A program made the translations under genes and the position numbers. Of a stretch of 31,944 bases of DNA, positions 9,821 through 17,276 are shown one piece after another (within the stretch, counting starts at the first letter, position 1; the number at the start of each line of letters is the position of its first letter). Origin of the DNA: DASPRM01 sp035319065 (GTDB lineage: Bacteria > Acidobacteriota > Terriglobia > Terriglobales > Acidobacteriaceae); assembly GCA_035319065.1 (NCBI GenBank), contig DATHDM010000227.1, positions 1 to 31,944 on the forward strand, in the 5' to 3' direction. Below the pieces are notes generated by a model. The model saw nothing but the letters and a program-made list of their open reading frames with translations, searched no databases and was not told the origin of the DNA.

Positions 9821-10061
9821 AAGTAGGATCAGGGTTAACCTGTCTTCTGCGGGTGTCTCTTATAGCATTCCGTTCGTCGCTGTCCGGAGCGATGGATGGC
9901 CGACCGGTTTTGGCGTACAGCCTGTTGAACCGAGATCTCAGGTCGCGCAAGGCTTCATCGGTCAGTGCACGCACTGGACGGAGAGCATGGTCGTTCGGGA
10001 CACGCTGTTCGGGGCTTACCTAGCTGAACACGCCTAGCTGTTGCTCGTCATCTCCACGCAT
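9801..10061 (-). pseudogene. Transposase remnant (IS5/IS1182-like, DUF772-type N-terminal region)
   Basis: On the minus strand an 87-codon frame starts at ATG 10061 (MRGDDEQQLGVFS), meets an in-frame TAG at codon 14 (10020-10022), then continues with a typical N-terminal transposase segment: PEQRVPNDHALRPVRALTDE, then ALRDLRSRFNRLYAKTGRPS and IAP. Soon after that the frame runs straight into the terminal repeat and stops at 9801. The catalytic DDE region is therefore missing. The spacing V-P-x-DH-x-LR-x-(V/I)-x-AL-x-DEAL and the LYAKTGRPSI block are familiar from transposases of this group; the exact IS family is inference. It is non-functional by nonsense mutation and internal deletion. Confidence 0.72.
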
Positions 10062-10093
10062 GTGTTCTTCTTACCAGCTTCGCCTGTGGAAAC

Positions 10094-10588
10094 ATGCATG
10101 ATTTCAGCGTAGAGTTACTGGGCGTGAACCACAGACCGAACGCTCCTAACGCCCGGCGAGTTGTTGTCGGCCTCGCAAGTGTTCTGCTCGTTATGAGCCT
10201 TCTCCCGATGCGGTATCTGGCATCACCGAGCTGGGACGTTTGGGTTGCAACGGATGACGGCAAGCCCCGTGCGGGCATCAGCGTCCGCCTTGTATATCAA
10301 AACTACTCTGCTGAAGGCCAATCGCATGAAGTCACTTTGAGAACAGATGAGAATGGACACATTCTGTTCCCGGCACAGTACGGAAGGGCATCTCTACTTC
10401 AACGGTTGGTTTACACGGTCTCCTCCGCTGGGGCTGGCATTCATGCGAGTTTTGGACGGCACGCTTACATCTTCGCGTTCGGAGACGGTTACGAAGGAAC
10501 CGCCGTTACCGGCAAGTACGTAGCCGGTTGGCGTGGCACTCCCGAGTCGATGGAATCCAGAATCGTTGTCCGCAAAGCGGGAAGTTGA
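10094..10588 (+). CDS. Hypothetical protein with N-terminal membrane segment, inside the inverted-repeat element
   Basis: A 164-residue protein that I do not recognise. Residues about 22-43 (VVVGLASVLLVMSLLPMRYL) form a hydrophobic segment that could be a signal anchor. The rest looks like a small secreted beta-rich domain: WDVWVATDDGKPRAGISVRL ... TLRTDENGHILFP follows the G-x-P-x-x-G-x-x-V ... TDxxGxxxFP pattern of transthyretin-like/CNA-B-like sandwiches. A Gly/Tyr-rich second half follows. The ribosome site is weak (TGTGGA before ATG 10094). It runs divergently from the decayed transposase and ends 32 bp before the right terminal repeat. The frame is intact while its neighbour is decayed, which argues that it is a real gene, but it could also be an older host gene trapped between two element remnants. 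Confidence 0.6.
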   Translation: MHDFSVELLGVNHRPNAPNARRVVVGLASVLLVMSLLPMRYLASPSWDVWVATDDGKPRAGISVRLVYQNYSAEGQSHEVTLRTDENGHILFPAQYGRASLLQRLVYTVSSAGAGIHASFGRHAYIFAFGDGYEGTAVTGKYVAGWRGTPESMESRIVVRKAGS

Positions 10589-10620
10589 CACGGGCATAGA
10601 GATTTTCGGCGTTGGCCTGA

Positions 10621-10642
10621 GTTTTTCCGCAACCTGCTAGGG
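10621..10642 (-). repeat. Right inverted terminal repeat
   Basis: Begins GTTTTTCCGCAACCTGCTAG. Its reverse complement matches 9799-9820 at 20 of 22 positions. Confidence 0.7.
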
Positions 10643-11062
10643 GAAATCATGTAGAAAGGGCGGTACCGTGTTCTCGGTTTCTTCTTGCAGTGGTCTGCCG
10701 CTGAAGGGACTGTCGATCTGCCTGGCCATATCGGCCGCAACCACCTTGGGACGATCCCTGCAAATCTCCCTTTCCCCGTAGGGCTATTCCGTGAAATCTA
10801 CGAAATTGTGAAATGAGTAAGTTCCTCCGTTCCGAACGTCCCAACAAATCGCCGCTTCATCGCGAAGTAATCGTCGCCTAATCCCATTGGACTATGGTGA
10901 CCAAACTGCCTAGCAAAGGGATGACTCCGGTATGCGTTCCGGGATCAACCTGTGCAGCAAATGACGATTTCGTTCATCGCAGCGGCTTTGAAGTTTGAAA
11001 TCTTAGCGGCAGAAACGAAATCAGAGCGCAAGTAATCGGCAAGGTCATCAGGAGGAATCACG
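10643..11062. other. Intergenic leader upstream of receptor 4
   Basis: No gene is supported. It contains the third copy of the bipartite element (10896-10923) and the ribosome site AGGAGG at 11050-11055. Nothing else is recognisable. Confidence 0.6.
10896..10923 (+). promoter_or_regulatory. Shared bipartite element, copy 3 (GGTGACC-N17-GATG)
   Basis: GGTGACC at 10896-10902, spacer starting AAACTGCC, GATG at 10920-10923, located 167 bp before the start of receptor 4. The 15-base core GGTGACCAAACTGCC is identical to copy 2, and the GCAA-AGG part of the spacer is also shared apart from a one-base shift. Confidence 0.6.
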
Positions 11063-14000
11063 ATGAGAAGTACGCTCTTGGAAGGCGGGCGAAGTCGGCG
11101 GAGTGCAGGCTTCGTGATTGCCATTCTCATGCTGCTCCTTACATTTTCGGGAGCGGCGCTGGCGCAATTTGAAAAAGGATCGATCGGCGGAACGGTGACC
11201 GATGCTTCCGGCGCGGTCGTAGTCGGCGCCGCGATCACCGTCACCGATACTGGCACCAATGCCGTTCGCACCACTACCACGGACAGCGCGGGAGGCTACA
11301 CCGTCACCAACCTTCCGCCTGCCGTGTACGAAGTGAAAGCTTCCGCCAAGGGATTTGGTGATATCTCGCAAAAAATCCAGGTATCGCCGGGAGTGCGCGG
11401 CAGCCTCGACATTCAATTGAAGGCGGCAGGGACGGAAACCACCGTCGAAGTCGTAAGTGCAGCGGAGACGCAGGTAGACACCGAGAGCTCTTCGCTTACG
11501 CAGGTCGTCGATACGAAGAGAGTGGCGCAGCTACCCTCGCTGACTCGCGATCCCTACGACTTTGTTCAAACGCTGGGCAATGTGAATCAGGATTCTTCCT
11601 CCGGAACCGGCGGCAAGGATGAGATCACGCGCGGCGCAGGTGTTTCTGTCAACGGCCAGCGCTCTGCCGGCGTCGATATTCTGCTGGACGGGGGCGAAAA
11701 CGTGGACCTCTACACCACCAAAGTGGGCCAGTCGGTTCCGCTCGACGCGGTGGAGCAGTTCACGGTCACGAGCAGCAACTTCACCGCTGAATACGGGCGC
11801 GCCTCAGGCGGGGTCATCAACGTGGTGACCAAGTCCGGCACCAACGCTTTCCACGGGTCGCTCTATGAGTTCAACCGCGTCTCGGCGCTGACCTCGAACG
11901 ACTACGACGACAACTCCAAGGGCATTCCCAAGGCCAAATACACCCGCAACCAGTTCGGCTATTCCGTCGGCGGACCGATCATCAAGAACAAGCTGTTCTT
12001 CTTCAGCAGCACGGAGTGGCAGCGCGTGCGCAGCCAGGCCAATGTGACCACGGCAGTCATGGATCCGGCGTTCCTGGCGGCATCGAACGCCAACACCCAG
12101 GCATTCTTTGTGAACCAGACGTTGCGCCCGGGCTTCACTGTTACACAAGTGTTGACGGCGAATGATGCCAGCATCACACCTACCGCGAACACTCCTCTTC
12201 TGGCCGCCTACGGCACCAACAACCCGATCTTCGACGTGGGCAGCTATCCTGTTCCCTCTGACTCCGGCGGCGGCGCACCCCAGAACAACTACAACACGAC
12301 CAACCGTGTCGACTTCCAACTCTCCGATAAGACTACGATGTTTGGCCGCTACACTCTGTTCAACCAGAACGAGTTTGCCGGATTCATCAACAACAGCCCC
12401 TATGCCGGATTCGATACCGGGCAGACCAACTTCAACAACAACGCCATGTTCTCGCTGACCCACGTCTGGAGTCCGCGCCTGGTGAGTGACACCAAGCTCT
12501 TGTTCAATCGTCTGAACGTCAATCAGCCGCTGGCCTCGACCCAGCCGGTCCAGCCCACCCTCTACTTCAGCGCCAGCTCGGCGGTCAGCGTGCTGGGCAA
12601 CCTGATTAGTCTCCCTGGGTACGTGCAAACCGCGCCGGGCCTTGCGATTCCCTTTGGCGGTCCGCAGAACGTGACGGAGATCTCCCACTCCTTCAGCTGG
12701 ACCAAGAACAAGCACGAATTACATTTCGGCGGCGAATACTTGTACACGCGCGACAACCGCACCTTTGGCGCATACGAGAATGCGGTCGAAGCGCTCAATG
12801 CCAGCGGTCTGGCCAACAACCTAGAGCGGCTCCTGGGAGGTCAGGCTGGATGGTTCCAGGTCGTCATTGACCCACAAGGCAAGTTCCCCTGCGTCAAGGA
12901 CCAGAGTGGCAACACCGTCGTCACTCCTGACTGCTCCATCAATCTGCCCGCTGCGCAGCCTTCCTTTTCACGCAGCAATCGCTACAACGACATGGCCTTC
13001 TACGCACAGGACAACTGGAAGGTCACTCCGCGATTGACCTTGAACCTGGGCCTGCGTTGGGAGTACTACGGCGTTCAGCACAACAAAGATGCCTCGCTGG
13101 ATTCCAACTTTGTCTATGGGCCAGGATCTACCTTCTTCGACCAGATTCGCAATGGACAGGTGTTCACCGTGGATGCCACCGCCAACAGTCCGGCGAGTCC
13201 GGTGGGAGGGTTGTGGAAGCCGCAATACCACAACTTCGGCCCGCGTGTTGGCTTTGCCCTGGACGTCTTTGGAGACGGCAAGACCTCGCTCCGCGGCGGC
13301 TACGGCATCGCCTACGAGCGCAACTTCGGCAACGTCACCTTCAACGTGATTCAGAACCCGCCGGGGCAGTTCAACTCGATTTTCAGCCCCGCCGGTCCGA
13401 TCACCACCAACAATCTCGGGCCCTTCGCCGGGACCAGCGGTACCAAGTCTCTGCCGCCTCCCAGCCTGCGCTACGTGAGGCAGGATCTGCCCACCGCCTA
13501 TACCCAGATGTGGAACCTGTCGCTGCAGCGCCAAGTCCTGGGCCATTCCCTTCTGGCTCTGGAGTACAGCGGTGCGCACGGCATCCATCTTTACTCCATC
13601 GAGAATGTGAACCAGGCCGGCTTTGGGGTGGTCTACGAAGGCACAGATCCCACGGTGAACCCCTTTGATCGCCTCAACGAACAATACGGCAACATGAACA
13701 CGCGCGGCGCCAACGGCTTCTCGTACTACAACGCGTTGAACACCCGCTTCGTGTCCACCAACCTGTTCCACCAGGGGTTGGATATCACCGTCAACTACAC
13801 CTGGTCGCATTCGATCGACAACCTGAGCTCGACCTTCAGCGAGACCCCACAGACCGAGAACCTGGGCTTGCTCGATCCTTTCCAGCCCGCTCTAGATAAA
13901 GGCAGCGCCGATTTCGACGCTCGTCATCGCATCGCGTTGAGCGCCGTTTGGACCTTGCCGTACGCCAAGGGAACGCATGGCATCGCCAAGCAGGTACTGG

Positions 14001-14602
14001 ACGGGTGGGAACTCGCGCCAATCATCACCGCTCACACCGGCAATCCGTTTACGGTGTTCGACAGCAACGGATTTACGGGATTAGACACCGTGGTGGGACG
14101 CTACATCCCCAGCGGCCCGATCCAGTTGAGCGGCTCTACCAACACCCTGGCGACCGGCGGATTTGCCGGACCGAATACGTTCAACTACATTTCGTTGCCT
14201 GCGCCCAACACCTACGTCGATCCTCTGGTGGGCTCGGGTGAGTTGCCGACTTGCGACATGACCACCAATGCCGCCGGTAATCTCATCTCTACCGGGCAGA
14301 ATTGCCACTGGCCCTCCAACATGACTGGCCGAAATGCCTTCCGTGGTCCGGGCTGGTACAACATCAACATGTCGATCGCGAAGTATTTCCCGATCAACGA
14401 GCGCTTCAAGCTGCAGTTCCGCTCCGAGTTTTACAACCTGCTGAACCACTCGAACTACTACGTTCAGCCGGGTGGAACTCAGGATGCCGGCAACTACGGC
14501 GAAGTCCCGTTCCAGGTCATCGGCAAGCGGGGTGTCGTTCCGGCGGCGGGCGTTCCCAACGAGCGTCGCTTCATCCAGATGGCTCTGCGGCTGACCTTCT
14601 GA
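11063..14602 (+). CDS. Oar-like TonB-dependent receptor with carboxypeptidase regulatory-like domain (receptor 4)
   Basis: A 1179-residue outer-membrane receptor starting at ATG 11063 with AGGAGG upstream. Layout: signal peptide ending SGAALA-Q (about residue 34), regulatory beta-sandwich (FEKGSIGGTVTDASGAVVVG, about 36-115), plug with GVSVNGQRSAGVDILLDGGE and EYGRASGGVINVVTKSGTNA (about 125-270), and a barrel ending RLTF. Both Cys pairs of receptor 2 are present (FPCV...TPDC, LPTCD...NCHW). Long runs of residues are identical to receptor 2, with differences concentrated in a few barrel loops, the pattern expected if surface loops diversify while the frame is conserved. It has its own upstream element and terminator, so it is probably monocistronic. 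The ligand is unknown. Confidence 0.93.
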   Translation: MRSTLLEGGRSRRSAGFVIAILMLLLTFSGAALAQFEKGSIGGTVTDASGAVVVGAAITVTDTGTNAVRTTTTDSAGGYTVTNLPPAVYEVKASAKGFGDISQKIQVSPGVRGSLDIQLKAAGTETTVEVVSAAETQVDTESSSLTQVVDTKRVAQLPSLTRDPYDFVQTLGNVNQDSSSGTGGKDEITRGAGVSVNGQRSAGVDILLDGGENVDLYTTKVGQSVPLDAVEQFTVTSSNFTAEYGRASGGVINVVTKSGTNAFHGSLYEFNRVSALTSNDYDDNSKGIPKAKYTRNQFGYSVGGPIIKNKLFFFSSTEWQRVRSQANVTTAVMDPAFLAASNANTQAFFVNQTLRPGFTVTQVLTANDASITPTANTPLLAAYGTNNPIFDVGSYPVPSDSGGGAPQNNYNTTNRVDFQLSDKTTMFGRYTLFNQNEFAGFINNSPYAGFDTGQTNFNNNAMFSLTHVWSPRLVSDTKLLFNRLNVNQPLASTQPVQPTLYFSASSAVSVLGNLISLPGYVQTAPGLAIPFGGPQNVTEISHSFSWTKNKHELHFGGEYLYTRDNRTFGAYENAVEALNASGLANNLERLLGGQAGWFQVVIDPQGKFPCVKDQSGNTVVTPDCSINLPAAQPSFSRSNRYNDMAFYAQDNWKVTPRLTLNLGLRWEYYGVQHNKDASLDSNFVYGPGSTFFDQIRNGQVFTVDATANSPASPVGGLWKPQYHNFGPRVGFALDVFGDGKTSLRGGYGIAYERNFGNVTFNVIQNPPGQFNSIFSPAGPITTNNLGPFAGTSGTKSLPPPSLRYVRQDLPTAYTQMWNLSLQRQVLGHSLLALEYSGAHGIHLYSIENVNQAGFGVVYEGTDPTVNPFDRLNEQYGNMNTRGANGFSYYNALNTRFVSTNLFHQGLDITVNYTWSHSIDNLSSTFSETPQTENLGLLDPFQPALDKGSADFDARHRIALSAVWTLPYAKGTHGIAKQVLDGWELAPIITAHTGNPFTVFDSNGFTGLDTVVGRYIPSGPIQLSGSTNTLATGGFAGPNTFNYISLPAPNTYVDPLVGSGELPTCDMTTNAAGNLISTGQNCHWPSNMTGRNAFRGPGWYNINMSIAKYFPINERFKLQFRSEFYNLLNHSNYYVQPGGTQDAGNYGEVPFQVIGKRGVVPAAGVPNERRFIQMALRLTF

Positions 14603-14615
14603 CGATCGAGTTCTT

Positions 14616-14665
14616 GCAGCCTTGGCTGCTTCTTGGGGATGGGTTCAACCCGTCCCTTTTTTTTT
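14616..14665 (+). terminator. Hairpin plus rho-independent terminator after receptor 4
   Basis: GCAGCCTTGGCTGC (14616-14629, identical to the copy after receptor 3) is followed by GGGATGGGT pairing with ACCCGTCCC (14636-14644 with 14648-14656, one G-T pair) and nine T residues. Confidence 0.9.
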
Positions 14666-14778
14666 CTTTAAGCACTAGGCGGAACTCACGCAACATCTAC
14701 GTTTTTTCTCAGAGCGCACGGGCGCGACGCGGCCCTGCTCAAAGCGGTTCCTGTATCATGTGACGCATTGAGGACAGC

Positions 14779-15489
14779 ATGCTGGACTACAAGCGGTTCG
14801 AGCAAATCCTTGTGGATTCCCTGGAGCTGAAGCGTGAGCCCGTTGCGATTGCCTTCCGCGAGATGCCCGTAGAGGGTGTGTCCAAGTTTGAAGGGTCCGA
14901 GCCCTCCAGTTGCAGTTACTGGCGGTTGGCGGCCGAAGGCAAGACCTTCTACACCGTGCCTTCTGATCACTACAACTGCGCCGTCGGCAGCCACACGCAC
15001 AACATTCCGCTTCCCCCCGAACGCCAGCAGGAGCTTTCCGACACCATCGGCTTCATGACGGGCATTGGCTACATCCGCATGGAGGATATCGCCCAGATAC
15101 CGCAGCTCAAATTCCAGCCCCGAGTGATCATCTATGCACCGCTGGGAGAGACACCGGTCGATCCCGACGTGGTGCTCCTGAGCGGCAGGGCGGGGAGGCT
15201 GATGCTCGCGTTGGAGGCGGCAATTCGCGCCGGGGTTGCGTCGGCTGCGGCCACTTTGGGCCGCCCCACCTGCATGGCTATACCCGCTGCGATGGCGAGT
15301 GGTGCGGTCGCCAGCGCCGGTTGTGTTGGCAATCGCGTCTATACCGGCCTCACCGACGATGAACTGTACATGTCCGTACCCGGGAGCGCCCTTCCCCAGG
15401 TCATACAAGCTCTGGAGACGATCCTCGCCGCCAATGTCGAACTGCTCGGCTACCACCGTGCTCGCCGGCAAGCCCTGGCCTCGGAATAG
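14779..15489 (+). CDS. DUF169 family protein
   Basis: A 236-residue soluble protein resembling the DUF169/COG2043 family, whose biochemical role is not established. The ATG at 14779 follows GAGG with a short spacer. The features I associate with the family are the opening YKRFEQILVDSLELKREPVA, the Cys-containing blocks SSCSYW (Cys45) and YNCAVGSHTHNI (Cys67), the central block PDVVLLSGRAGRLMLAL, and GRPTCMAIPAAMASGAVAS with a fourth conserved-looking Cys in AGCVGNR. The four Cys and the His pair could bind a metal or cluster, which is inference only. There is no signal peptide. It stands alone between the terminator of receptor 4 and the Sel1 gene; the neighbours do not suggest a function. 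Confidence 0.85.
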   Translation: MLDYKRFEQILVDSLELKREPVAIAFREMPVEGVSKFEGSEPSSCSYWRLAAEGKTFYTVPSDHYNCAVGSHTHNIPLPPERQQELSDTIGFMTGIGYIRMEDIAQIPQLKFQPRVIIYAPLGETPVDPDVVLLSGRAGRLMLALEAAIRAGVASAAATLGRPTCMAIPAAMASGAVASAGCVGNRVYTGLTDDELYMSVPGSALPQVIQALETILAANVELLGYHRARRQALASE

Positions 15490-15562
15490 GCAGACGGCAA
15501 GGTCCCACCTGCATCAGGGACTAATCCACAATAATTTGGGATGAACTGCCGTATTTTCGGGC

Positions 15563-15618
15563 TACAATGCGCACTCCCGTTTCTCGCACGGTGGTGGTGA
15601 GGGTGCGCCAACACCACC
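15563..15618 (+). promoter_or_regulatory. Candidate -10 and leader hairpin of the Sel1 gene
   Basis: TACAAT at 15563-15568 is a good -10 match, but there is no convincing -35. The leader then carries GGTGGTG (15590-15596) complementary to CACCACC (15612-15618). The ribosome site GAGGAGG follows at 15652-15658. Confidence 0.3.
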
Positions 15619-15663
15619 CTTGTATGAACGGCTGACGCAGGGCATCTGCCTGAGGAGGCCGGA

Positions 15664-16965
15664 ATGTTGGGGCTGGGGCGTAAGTATTCGGCACCTATCG
15701 CGTGCAGTCTGCTGGTTGCTGCCTGGGCGAGCCTGTGGCCAACCTCAGGGGGTGTGAGCGTAGCCTGGGCTCAGGACCTTGAGGCGGCAGTGGTTCCGCC
15801 TCCATCTTCGCCGGCGGCAGATGCCCAGTTGCTTGCCCTGACTAGCGACAGCATCAACGAGATGCGCTTGCGGGCACTCTCCGGCCGCAGCGAGGCCCAG
15901 TACTTATTAGGACTGGCTTACGACCGGGGACGCCTCGTCACGCGCAACCTTGCCGAAGCAGTGCACTGGTACAGGGCGGCAGCCGAGCAGGGGATGATCA
16001 GTGCGCAGACTGCGTTGGGCTACATCTACCACCACGGAGTCGGGGTAGAGCGAAACGACGCTGAATCGGTCCGCTGGTTGCATCAGGCTGCCGAGGGGGG
16101 CGAGGCCTCCGCGCAAAACAACCTCGGCTATATGTACGCCCAGGGTCTGGGGATTGCTCGAGACGACAGCTCGGGTCTCAGCTGGTACCGCGCCGCCGCC
16201 GAACAAGGCTTCGCTCCCGCCCAGAGCAACCTGGGACACATGTACGAGCACGGTATCGGCGTGAGCGTTGACTACGCAGAGGCTCTGCGCTGGTATCGTG
16301 CCTCTGCGGAAAAAGGAGACGCCTCCGGCCAGAACAATCTGGCGCACCTCTACTCCGAGGGCCACGGTGTTCCTCGCGACTACGCTGAAGCCGCGCGCTG
16401 GTACCACGCTGCCGCGGAACAAGGGCTGGCAGCCGCGCAGTTCAACCTGGCTTACCTCTACGAATATGGCAAGGGCGTATCCAAGGATCCGGTGCAGGCG
16501 TGCGGCTTGTATCAGAAATCCGCGGAGCAGGGTTTCGTGATGGCGGAGAACAACCTGGGAACCTGCTACTACTCCGGCAAGGGAATGGCGCGCGACTACA
16601 CGGTGGCGGCGAAGTGGTATCGCGCCGCAGCCGAGGCGGGGGTTGCCGCCGGCCAGGCCAATCTCGCCTTCCTCTACCTGACGGGGACCGGCCTGCCTCG
16701 CAGCGAACAAGAAGCCGAGAAGTGGTTCCGCAAGTCTGCGGAGCAGGGAAGCGTGCTGGCGCAGGCTAGCCTGGGGCTCCTCTATCGCGCCGGACGCGGC
16801 GTGCCTCTGGACTACATTCAGTCCTACGTGTGGTTCAGCCTGGCGGCGGCTCGCGGGAATCAGGACAGCGTGCGCGGCCGCAAAGAGTTGGAACAGGTAA
16901 TGACGCCCAGGCAAATCGAGGAAGCGCAGCGTCGAATCTCGGACTGGAATGCCGCCCACCCATGA
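15664..16965 (+). CDS. Exported Sel1-repeat (TPR-like) protein
   Basis: A 433-residue protein with a signal peptide (hydrophobic core about 13-24, cleavage after VAWA near residue 36). Nine consecutive 36-residue Sel1 repeats follow from about residue 80, each of the form AQxNLGxxYxxGxGVxxDxxEAxxWYRxAAEQG. The protein closes with a helix containing MTPRQIEEAQRRISDW, common at the end of such proteins. Sel1 arrays are protein-protein interaction scaffolds; here it would act in the periplasm or at the envelope. The start is supported by GAGGAGG five bases before ATG. No partner can be named from the neighbourhood. The repeat count and spacing are regular, with no frameshift. Confidence 0.93.
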   Translation: MLGLGRKYSAPIACSLLVAAWASLWPTSGGVSVAWAQDLEAAVVPPPSSPAADAQLLALTSDSINEMRLRALSGRSEAQYLLGLAYDRGRLVTRNLAEAVHWYRAAAEQGMISAQTALGYIYHHGVGVERNDAESVRWLHQAAEGGEASAQNNLGYMYAQGLGIARDDSSGLSWYRAAAEQGFAPAQSNLGHMYEHGIGVSVDYAEALRWYRASAEKGDASGQNNLAHLYSEGHGVPRDYAEAARWYHAAAEQGLAAAQFNLAYLYEYGKGVSKDPVQACGLYQKSAEQGFVMAENNLGTCYYSGKGMARDYTVAAKWYRAAAEAGVAAGQANLAFLYLTGTGLPRSEQEAEKWFRKSAEQGSVLAQASLGLLYRAGRGVPLDYIQSYVWFSLAAARGNQDSVRGRKELEQVMTPRQIEEAQRRISDWNAAHP

Positions 16966-17192
16966 TTGAGTCTTCTTGCCCCAGGTGACAATCCTCAGAG
17001 ATGACTGGCTGGGTAAAGCCGCCTCCCTGGCGTGTGCAAAGAACTGCACTCTTTCTCTCGGAGGGCGCCCAATTCAAGTCCCGGAATCCGATGTAAGCAT
17101 CTGATCGTTATGCAATTAGCGGGTAGCCCATAATCGGCAATGATCGTGCTGTTTTCCAGGGTGCTAGCTCAAAACCCTTCTCTTCATGTGTT
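16966..17192. other. Intergenic, no gene seen
   Basis: About 230 bp between the Sel1 stop and the terminator hairpin. I looked for a tRNA because CAATTCAAGTCCCG near 17071 resembles a T-arm, but the flanking stem does not pair. No other element is recognised. Confidence 0.5.
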
Positions 17193-17222
17193 AAAAGCGG
17201 GTCAAACCAGGCCCGCTTTTTT
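17193..17222. terminator. Rho-independent terminator, possibly bidirectional
   Basis: Perfect stem AAAAGCGGG/CCCGCTTTT (17193-17201 with 17212-17220) and a following T run; the A run on the 5' side would serve the opposite strand. It lies 227 bp past the Sel1 stop and 55 bp before the dehydrogenase. Confidence 0.82.
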
Positions 17223-17239
17223 GTATTTTCGGCGGCCTC

Positions 17240-17269
17240 TTGCTGCTCCCCCTAAGGGCCATCTAGACT
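17240..17269 (+). promoter_or_regulatory. Candidate promoter giving a leaderless dehydrogenase mRNA
   Basis: TAGACT at 17264-17269 could be a -10 box, with a weak -35 TTGCTG at 17240-17245 (18-base spacer). The ATG at 17277 is about where transcription would begin, and no Shine-Dalgarno sequence precedes it. Confidence 0.35.
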
Positions 17270-17276
17270 CGCGCTC

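Larger units (their letters stand above)
9799..10642. mobile_element. Degenerate insertion element bounded by 22-bp imperfect inverted repeats, with passenger gene
   Basis: The ends are inverted copies agreeing at 20 of 22 positions: 9799-9820 contains TAGCAGGCTGCTGAAAAAC and the complement of 10621-10642 contains TAGCAGGTTGCGGAAAAAC. Inside are a broken transposase fragment (minus strand, touching the left end) and an intact-looking 164-codon gene (plus strand). CTAG occurs at both outer edges and could be a target duplication, but it is palindromic and lies within the repeat, so this is undecided. No intact transposase is present, so any mobility would need help in trans. It separates receptors 3 and 4. 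Confidence 0.62.

Noticed and set aside
17060..17100. Possible tRNA T-arm (TTCAAGTCC)
   Set aside because: The bases on either side do not form the five-pair T stem, and no acceptor or anticodon stem could be found.
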